Below, piece after piece: positions 6,281-11,186 of a DNA stretch of 11,186 bases. The notes under the pieces were generated by a model. The model did no database searches, had not been told where the DNA came from, and saw only the letters and a program-made list of their open reading frames with translations. Each line of letters starts with the position of its first letter. The stretch's first letter is position 1. Made by a program: the position numbers and the translations under genes. Source of the DNA: an uncultured Bacilli bacterium (GTDB taxonomy: Bacteria > Bacillota_I > Bacilli_A > RF39 > UBA660); contig CASDHD010000036.1 of NCBI GenBank assembly GCA_949280095.1, forward strand, positions 1 to 11,186, read 5' to 3'.

Positions 6281-7768
6281 TCTTTTTAAACCATCATATG
6301 TTAAAACATAAAGAATATCATTCACTTCTTCTATAAACTTTCGATCATGAGAAACACTTATAATACACCCTTTAAACTCACGTAAAGATTTACGAATAAC
6401 AGGATTAGATAAAGGACTTACATTTCTTGTTGGTTCATCAAGTAACAATACATTACACTTTGAAAGAACAAACTTTAATAAAATGAGTTTCGCTTGTGAA
6501 CCATGACTTAAAACATCTAGTCTTCCTTCCATCTCTTCTCGAGTAAAATTTAAATTGCCTAAAAACATACGCAATTTAGTTTTATCACTTTCTGCTTCCA
6601 TCAAAAAATCCAAAACCATTTTAAAATTTTTAAATACAAGAGAATAATCTTGGGGCATATAACCAACTCGAATATCCTCACGTTTTTTTAAAATATCATA
6701 AATTTTACAAAGCAAAGTTGTTTTTCCTATCCCATTTTTCCCAACAATACACACATGCTTATTTCCCACTACATCCAAACAAATATTTCGAACAAGTACT
6801 TTTTCACCTACATTTAAAGTAGGCAAATTTAGTTTTAAAATACTTTTCGTTTTTGGCACAAAAACAGATTCAAAAACTAAATGAATATTTTCTTCTACAT
6901 CTGGAAGTTCTGTGACCTTTTTTTCATGCAACTTTTTTTCTTGAGCTTTTAAAGAATGCATCTTTTTCTTTAAAACTTGAGCCCCATGAGGATTTTTCCT
7001 AGAAATTGTTTCTTGTTCGTATTCTACTTTTTGCATAATTCTAGTTAATTTTTCTTGGCTTTTCTTAAATTCACGTTTCTCACTTTGAGCTACTTGTATT
7101 TGTTTGGCTAGACTCTTCAAACGCATTTCTATATATGTATCATAATCTACGTTCAATAAAGTATATTTGCATTCTTTCTTATGTTTAACTTGTTCTAAAT
7201 GCAAAATTCGAGTTGCTGTATGTGAAAGCAATGTCTCATCATGAGAAATATAAAGGATGGGTCTTTCTGTAGAAAGAATAAAGTTTTCCAACCATTCTAA
7301 AGTTTCTATATCTAAATCATTGGTTGGTTCATCGAAAAAGAAAATAGCAACATCTTCAAGAAGAATCTTCAACAGTTCAACTTTTACTTTTTCACCACCC
7401 GATAAAGTAAAAAATGGTTGTTTTAGAATTTCTTCTGAAATTTTTAATGTATTTAAATGTCTATAAAACACACTACTTTTTTCATAATACTTCTCTTTTG
7501 TTTCAAACAAATAAGAAAATACACTTTGTTCTAAATCTTCTTTTTCTCTACTCTGTTTTAAATATCCAATCGTAAATCCATGAGACTGAACACTACCAGA
7601 AACTCTAGCGTAGTCACAAATTCCAAGTAAAGCCTTAAGCAAAGTCGATTTTCCGTTGCCTTCTTCTCCTATAATTACAAGTTTATCATTTTGATTTAAA
7701 GTGAAAGACAAGTCTTCGATGATTGTTTTATCATCATATACAATAGTTAAATTTTTAACTTCAAACAT
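6272..7768 (-). CDS. ABC-F family ATPase (possible ribosomal protection protein)
   Basis: A 498-residue soluble protein with two ABC ATPase domains and no membrane segments, the ABC-F layout. Members bind the ribosomal E site and act as translation factors or displace antibiotics. Domain 1 is canonical: Walker A GEEGNGKST (34-42), signature LSGGE (122-126), Walker B FFFDEPTNDLD (Glu147), switch His176. A charged linker (about 205-290) holds the position of the tRNA-contacting arm. Domain 2 has Walker A GKNGIGKTT (343-351), an altered signature LSHGS (420-424), Walker B LLLDEPTRNVSPLS (Glu445) with a changed D-loop, and switch His474. AGGAGG lies 5 bases before the ATG. An attenuator-like leader precedes the gene, as for antibiotic-inducible ABC-F genes. 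Which drug class, if any, cannot be read from the sequence; a housekeeping role remains possible. Confidence 0.9.
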   Translation of the reverse strand: MFEVKNLTIVYDDKTIIEDLSFTLNQNDKLVIIGEEGNGKSTLLKALLGICDYARVSGSVQSHGFTIGYLKQSREKEDLEQSVFSYLFETKEKYYEKSSVFYRHLNTLKISEEILKQPFFTLSGGEKVKVELLKILLEDVAIFFFDEPTNDLDIETLEWLENFILSTERPILYISHDETLLSHTATRILHLEQVKHKKECKYTLLNVDYDTYIEMRLKSLAKQIQVAQSEKREFKKSQEKLTRIMQKVEYEQETISRKNPHGAQVLKKKMHSLKAQEKKLHEKKVTELPDVEENIHLVFESVFVPKTKSILKLNLPTLNVGEKVLVRNICLDVVGNKHVCIVGKNGIGKTTLLCKIYDILKKREDIRVGYMPQDYSLVFKNFKMVLDFLMEAESDKTKLRMFLGNLNFTREEMEGRLDVLSHGSQAKLILLKFVLSKCNVLLLDEPTRNVSPLSNPVIRKSLREFKGCIISVSHDRKFIEEVNDILYVLTYDGLKREK

Positions 7769-7805
7769 TTATGCCTCCTATAATGGCATAATCAAAGTTT
7801 ATACC
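7769..7805 (-). promoter_or_regulatory. Two mutually exclusive leader hairpins before the ABC-F gene
   Basis: Three 7-base segments lie in series on the minus strand: GGTATAA (7805-7799), TTATGCC (7791-7785) and GGCATAA (7775-7769). Segment 2 can pair with segment 1 (one G-U pair, loop of 7) or perfectly with segment 3 (loop of 9). Segment 3 carries the last two bases of the AGGAGG SD (7779-7774) and ends directly at the ABC-F ATG, so the 2:3 hairpin holds the ribosome site. No U-tract follows either stem, so this looks like translational rather than transcriptional control. Confidence 0.65.
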
Positions 7806-7811
7806 TGACTT

Positions 7812-7829
7812 TTAAAAATAAGTTCTCAT
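7812..7829 (-). CDS. Leader peptide ORF upstream of the ABC-F gene (MRTYF)
   Basis: A five-codon ORF, ATG-AGA-ACT-TAT-TTT-TAA, encodes MRTYF. It has GGAGGT (7841-7836) six bases before the ATG, the best-placed SD in the leader and as strong as that of the ABC-F gene. It lies about 24 bases downstream of the predicted transcription start, and its stop codon is 6 bases before the first pairing segment of the leader hairpins. Short uORFs of this kind precede many drug-inducible erm and ABC-F genes, where a stalled ribosome changes leader folding. It is not a stand-alone functional protein. Confidence 0.65.
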   Translation of the reverse strand: MRTYF

Positions 7830-7859
7830 CTTCCCACCTCCAAGGTAATTCTTATTAAG

Positions 7860-7868
7860 ATTATAACA
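7860..7868 (-). promoter_or_regulatory. Extended -10 promoter for the ABC-F leader
   Basis: TGTTATAAT is a perfect extended -10 (TG 7868-7867, TATAAT 7865-7860). At -35 there is only a weak AGTCAT (7888-7883), inside the 3' arm of the TypA terminator. Transcription should start near 7853, giving a leader of about 85 bases. Confidence 0.65.
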
Positions 7869-7876
7869 CAAAGCAG

Positions 7877-7907
7877 AAAAAAATGACTTATCACTAAGCC
7901 ACTTTTT
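7877..7907 (-). terminator. Rho-independent terminator overlapping the typA stop codon
   Basis: A 13-bp stem (7907-7895 with 7890-7878, two G-U pairs, loop GTGA) ends in seven T on the minus strand. The 5' arm includes the last codons of typA and the first bases of its TAG, and the rest of the stop codon lies in the loop, so termination overlaps the end of the gene. Confidence 0.8.
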
Positions 7908-9699
7908 TATTACGATATCTCTCTTTAGGATCTAAATATTGTTTTCTTAAACGAATATCTGTAGGGGTTACTTCTACATATTCATCATCTTCGATAAACT
8001 CTAGCGCTTCTTCTAAAGTAAACTTTTTAGGAGTCACTAAATTAATCGCCTCATCTGCACCACTACTACGTGTATTCGTTAAATTCTTATTTTTACATGG
8101 ATTAACATCAAGGTCATTATCACGATTATGAATACCAACAATCATACCAACATATACCTCTGTTGCTGGTTCTATAATCAAAGTACCACGGTCTTGTAAA
8201 TTCCATAATGAGTATCCTAATGCTTTTCCATTTTCCATAGAAACCAAAACACCATTTTTACGACGAATGATTTCACCTACATAAGGTTTATATTCTTCAA
8301 AACTACGAACCATAATACCCTCTCCACGTGTGTTTGTAATAAAAGCACTACGATATCCGATAAGACCACGAGTAGGAGCTGAAAATTCTAAATGTGCCTG
8401 ATTATTTTCACTTGATACAACTAAAAGTTGACCTTTTCTTTCTTGTAAATCACTTATCACTGTACCAGAGTATTCTTCAGGGCAATTAATAATAACACGT
8501 TCAAAAGGCTCAAATTTTTTTCCATCACGTTCTTCTATTAAAACTTGAGGTTTAGAAACTGATAGTTCATAACCTTCACGACGCATGTTTTCAAGTAAAA
8601 TGGATAAATGTAATTCCCCACGCCCACTAACTTTATAACCATCTGCATTGTCTAGTGTTTCCACAACTAAACCAACATTTGTTTGTAACTCACGTTCCAA
8701 TCTTTCTTTGATATGGCGTGTCGTTAAGAACTTACCACTTCTTCCAACAAAAGGTGAGTTATTAACTAAGAAGTTCATTGACAAGGTAGGACGTTCAATT
8801 TCAATAGAAGGTAGTGGATCGATATGGTCTTTATCACAAATAGTATCTCCAATTGATATATCATTACATCCAGCGATCGTAACAATATCTCCATAATATG
8901 CTACCGTCTTTTCTACTTTATTCAAACCTTCATTTACAAACAATTTTGTGATTTTAAAAGACTCTATACGACCATCATTTTTTGATAAAGCTACCGTTTG
9001 CCCTACTTTAATAGAACCTTTTGTAACTCTACCAATACCTAAACGCCCAATATATTCATCATAACCAAGATTAGATATTTGTAACTGTAAAGGATCGCTT
9101 TCATTACCCTCAAATGGGCTAACCATTTCAAGAATGGTATCCAAAAGTGGTGCAATAGAATTAGACTCACTATCTAAACTTTTTTTAGCAATTCCATCTC
9201 TTGCTACACCATAAATAATAGGAAAATCAAGTTGCTCATCGGTAGCATTTAAATCCATAAACAAATTAAATGTCATATCTACAACTTCCAATGGTCTAGC
9301 ATCTTTTTTATCTATTTTATTAATAAATAGAATTGGTCTCAAATTTTGTTCTAAAGCTTTTTTTAAAACAAAACGAGTTTGAGGCATTGGTCCTTCTGCA
9401 GAATCAACCAAAAGTACAACGGTGTCTACTGTTTTAATAACACGCTCTACCTCACTAGAAAAATCAGCATGTCCTGGAGTGTCAACGATATTAATCTTTA
9501 CATCTTTATAACGAATTGCACAGTTTTTAGAATAAATCGTAATACCGCGTTCTCTTTCCAAATCATTACTATCCATCACGCATTCAACTTTTTCCTCATG
9601 TTCATTAAATACACCATTTTGTGCTAGTAATGCGTCCACTAAAGTACTTTTCCCTGCATCAACGTGGGCAACAACTGCTATATTTATAATTTTATCCAT
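7894..9699 (-). CDS. typA: Ribosome-associated translational GTPase TypA/BipA
   Basis: A GTPase of the EF-G/LepA superfamily that binds the 70S ribosome and supports ribosome assembly and growth under stress. The length of 601 residues is close to the family's usual 600-615. GTPase motifs: G1 AHVDAGKST (11-19), G2 RGIT (Thr54), G3 DTPGHADF (73-80, with catalytic His77), G4 NKID (127-130). Domains II and III follow, then the EF-G-like domain V and the BipA C-terminal domain, recognisable by APTRGLIGYRSAF, TRGEGIM, GKALGYSLWNLQDRG and the NPCKNKNLTNTRSSGADEA block. G1 reads DAGKS where many TypA proteins have DHGKT; I believe this occurs in other Bacillota and not a defect. The ATG at 9699 has a weak SD (GAG five bases upstream) but a strong promoter. 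The gene stands alone between its promoter and terminator. Confidence 0.96.
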   Translation of the reverse strand: MDKIINIAVVAHVDAGKSTLVDALLAQNGVFNEHEEKVECVMDSNDLERERGITIYSKNCAIRYKDVKINIVDTPGHADFSSEVERVIKTVDTVVLLVDSAEGPMPQTRFVLKKALEQNLRPILFINKIDKKDARPLEVVDMTFNLFMDLNATDEQLDFPIIYGVARDGIAKKSLDSESNSIAPLLDTILEMVSPFEGNESDPLQLQISNLGYDEYIGRLGIGRVTKGSIKVGQTVALSKNDGRIESFKITKLFVNEGLNKVEKTVAYYGDIVTIAGCNDISIGDTICDKDHIDPLPSIEIERPTLSMNFLVNNSPFVGRSGKFLTTRHIKERLERELQTNVGLVVETLDNADGYKVSGRGELHLSILLENMRREGYELSVSKPQVLIEERDGKKFEPFERVIINCPEEYSGTVISDLQERKGQLLVVSSENNQAHLEFSAPTRGLIGYRSAFITNTRGEGIMVRSFEEYKPYVGEIIRRKNGVLVSMENGKALGYSLWNLQDRGTLIIEPATEVYVGMIVGIHNRDNDLDVNPCKNKNLTNTRSSGADEAINLVTPKKFTLEEALEFIEDDEYVEVTPTDIRLRKQYLDPKERYRNKKVA

Positions 9700-9726
9700 A
9701 GAAACTCAACTTCTTTCAACTGTCAA

Positions 9727-9755
9727 ATTATACACCAAAACCAATGACTTTGCAA
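9727..9755 (-). promoter_or_regulatory. Sigma-A-like promoter for typA
   Basis: A perfect TATAAT (9732-9727) with TTGCAA (9755-9750) exactly 17 bases upstream. It sits 27 bases before the typA ATG, making it one of the clearest promoters in the window. Confidence 0.7.
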
Positions 9756-9801
9756 GAAAAATGCCTAATCCCGAATACATAAGTATAGTACAAAGTCTAA
9801 A

Positions 9802-9818
9802 AAATATATTTTATATTT
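9802..9818 (-). terminator. Weak all-AT hairpin in the gap before typA
   Basis: An AAATATA / TATATTT stem (9818-9812 with 9808-9802, loop of 3) followed by three more T. It could end the HD-domain transcript, but the stem has no G-C pair and AT-rich spacer yields such repeats by chance. The remaining 9756-9916 gap shows no ORF with an SD and no RNA gene that I can recognise. Confidence 0.25.
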
Positions 9819-9916
9819 ATTTCATATAAATTATATTGAAGTAATATTTAAAAATGATGATTTTAGAAATAGTACTTTACAACTTTATTCACATCCAACT
9901 ATTATACTTACTATGT

Positions 9917-10570
9917 CTATTTTTTCTTTTCTAATGACCTCACTTGACGAACAGTGTCTTGATATTTTAAGTAGAATGTATCACTTTGTAAATATATTTC
10001 TTTTGCTTCCTTTGTTCTTAAAAAGTTAGGATTACATTGTGCAAACTTAAATAGCTTGATTCTATTTCTATCTAGCGCATCCGCATCTTTTAATATATTG
10101 GATAAGAGTTGAATATTTTCTTTTTCCTCTTTAGAAAGAGTAAAATTTTTAAAATCCACTTCATCAACCCTAGACGCATGTGTTTCAATTAGTAAACAAA
10201 TACCCGTAACCTTTTTGGCATCAAAAGTACCCTTTAGTTTTTCTTTAGCAATTTGTGCTCCGACAATTCCATGCATTTTATTCGAAACCAGAAGACTTCT
10301 TCCACAATCATGATAAAGAGCAGAATAAAACAAAATATCTTGGTTTTCTAAAATTTCTCCATTGTTCTTCTTTTGATTTAATATCCACATGCAATAACAT
10401 AGTACTCTTTCAATATGTTTTAGATTATGATAAGGAATGTGTTTCTTCTTGTACAGTTTTTCTTCTATACCTTTATGTACTAATATATTAATAGATTGAA
10501 TTTGATTCACTGAAAAACCAATACTAGTCAAATAGTGAATATTCATATTTTTAATATAACTTTTTTCCAT
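9917..10570 (-). CDS. HD-domain metal-dependent phosphohydrolase
   Basis: A 217-residue soluble protein with the HD-superfamily metal-binding pattern: His52 in YHNLKHIERV, the His87-Asp88 pair in YSALYHDCGR, His100 in MHGIVGAQ, His131 in LIETHAS, and a final Asp162 (or Asp164) in LKDADALDR. All key residues are present, so it should be active on a phosphate ester. Sequences with this layout include nucleotide and cyclic-nucleotide phosphohydrolases; the substrate cannot be named. It starts 4 bases after the upstream gene's stop, with GAG about 7 bases before the ATG, and no promoter fits between, so the two are probably co-transcribed from outside the window. The C-terminal 40 residues are basic with no domain that I recognise. 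Confidence 0.85.
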   Translation of the reverse strand: MEKSYIKNMNIHYLTSIGFSVNQIQSINILVHKGIEEKLYKKKHIPYHNLKHIERVLCYCMWILNQKKNNGEILENQDILFYSALYHDCGRSLLVSNKMHGIVGAQIAKEKLKGTFDAKKVTGICLLIETHASRVDEVDFKNFTLSKEEKENIQLLSNILKDADALDRNRIKLFKFAQCNPNFLRTKEAKEIYLQSDTFYLKYQDTVRQVRSLEKKK

Positions 10571-10574
10571 TTTA

Positions 10575-11186
10575 CTACTCTGTCACTTGAATGAAATTCC
10601 TACTTTTTAAGTAATCAAAAAGAACAGGGCAAATATTTTCAATATCTAAATTCGTATTTTTAAGTGCGTAACTTAATATATCGTACATTTTATAGGAATC
10701 TTCTACATAACAAATTTTTAATTTAGAGGAATCTATTCCATGATTTGAAAAAGTATGTAAATTCCATTTATCCATTTTTACTGTTTCTAAATCCGAATAC
10801 TTTAAAGAATAGCCTCCTTTTATCAAATATTCTTTTTTATATCCTCTAGCTTTAATTTGGTCTATATCTTCAAAACTAAAATCTACTCCTTCTTTAATAT
10901 TTAAATTCAACAATACATATCTTTTTAAAAATCTATCAAAGTATTTATAAGCAATAATCTTATGAATTTTATTATATCTCATGTATTTGAAATATACATT
11001 TACAATTGCTTCAGGAAACCATTGATGCCTTATGAGTATTACACCTAAATTAAACAAGCCTGGAATAAGAGGATATACAGAGCAAACATACATCCAACAA
11101 TCAAATAATATTAATAAATGATCAAGACCTTCTACAAAAAATACCTTTTTTGTTTTTTCAAGCGTTAAGGCATGAATTCCGATTTT
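10575..11186 (-). CDS. Unrecognised protein, 5' end outside window
   Basis: The frame stays open from the TAG at 10575-10577 to the right edge (203 codons visible). The ATG at 11093 is therefore only an internal Met: the 31 codons before it (beginning KIGIHALTLEKTKK) continue without a stop. One hydrophobic region with scattered aromatic residues (near LLILFDCWMYVCSVYPLIPG and into LFNLGVILI) may be a buried core or a membrane-associated stretch. The remainder is charged and Tyr/Lys-rich, ending in a helical-looking tail (DSYKMYDILSYALKNTN). I do not recognise a family. It precedes the HD-domain gene by 4 bases on the same strand, so a shared role is likely but unknown. Confidence 0.75.
   Translation of the reverse strand, partial: KIGIHALTLEKTKKVFFVEGLDHLLILFDCWMYVCSVYPLIPGLFNLGVILIRHQWFPEAIVNVYFKYMRYNKIHKIIAYKYFDRFLKRYVLLNLNIKEGVDFSFEDIDQIKARGYKKEYLIKGGYSLKYSDLETVKMDKWNLHTFSNHGIDSSKLKICYVEDSYKMYDILSYALKNTNLDIENICPVLFDYLKSRNFIQVTE

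Noticed and set aside
7894..9699. TypA G1 motif DAGKS instead of DHGKT as a functional defect
   Set aside because: DAGKT/S occurs in EF-G-type GTPases, and to my recollection in other Bacillota TypA proteins. All other GTPase motifs are intact.
9756..9916. Small RNA or origin-like element in the AT-rich gap
   Set aside because: Only AT-rich palindromes by composition are visible. No DnaA-box series, conserved RNA structure or strong promoter was recognised.
11091..11093. ATG at 11093 as the start of the right-edge gene
   Set aside because: The frame stays open for 31 more codons to the window edge, and no clear SD precedes this ATG, so the gene most likely begins outside.
1..11186. Alternative genetic code (TGA as Trp) suggested by the absence of TGA stops
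   Set aside because: All genes read full length with TGA treated as a stop and their tryptophans are encoded by TGG. Nine stop codons are too few to infer loss of TGA in AT-rich DNA.

Overview
The window is AT-rich DNA from what looks like a low-GC Bacillota bacterium. Supporting signs are Shine-Dalgarno (SD) sites of the AGGAGG type, sigma-A-like promoters often with an extended -10 (TGnTATAAT), hairpin-plus-U-tract terminators, one TTG start, and the gene families present. Every supported gene is on the minus strand, so the reading order runs from high to low coordinates. The complete genes stop with TAA (5) or TAG (4), none with TGA. They read full length with TGA as a stop, so the standard bacterial code fits. 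An uncultured gut Bacilli or Clostridia lineage is a guess; nothing here fixes the species.

Layout in transcription order: (1) 11186-10575, the 3' part of an unrecognised gene, followed 4 nt later by an HD-domain phosphohydrolase (10570-9917). (2) A 160-nt AT-rich gap, then the ribosome-associated GTPase TypA/BipA (9699-7894) with a good promoter and a terminator that overlaps its stop codon. (3) A short leader with a 5-codon upstream ORF (uORF) and two mutually exclusive hairpins, leading into an ABC-F ATPase gene (7768-6272). (4) Two overlapping genes for surface proteins: a two-pass membrane-anchored C39/papain-like peptidase with a coiled-coil stalk (6154-5168) and a small single-pass coiled-coil protein (5175-4804). 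(5) lysS (4694-3231) with its own promoter and terminator. (6) A YfcC-like multi-pass transporter (TTG start, 3096-1660) with a terminator just after its stop. (7) A short serine O-acetyltransferase (1555-1052). (8) A membrane-anchored extracytoplasmic protein of unknown function that runs off the left edge (993-1).

Most genes are separate short transcription units packed head to tail. Three, lysS, TypA and the ABC-F protein, concern translation. The peptidase/coiled-coil pair is the most operon-like surface module. The strongest candidate for something undescribed is the ABC-F leader. It has the parts of a translational attenuator: an extended -10 promoter, a uORF with a near-perfect SD (peptide MRTYF), and three 7-nt segments that can pair 1:2 or 2:3, with segment 3 overlapping the ABC-F SD. 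No mobile element, CRISPR array, tRNA or rRNA was seen.
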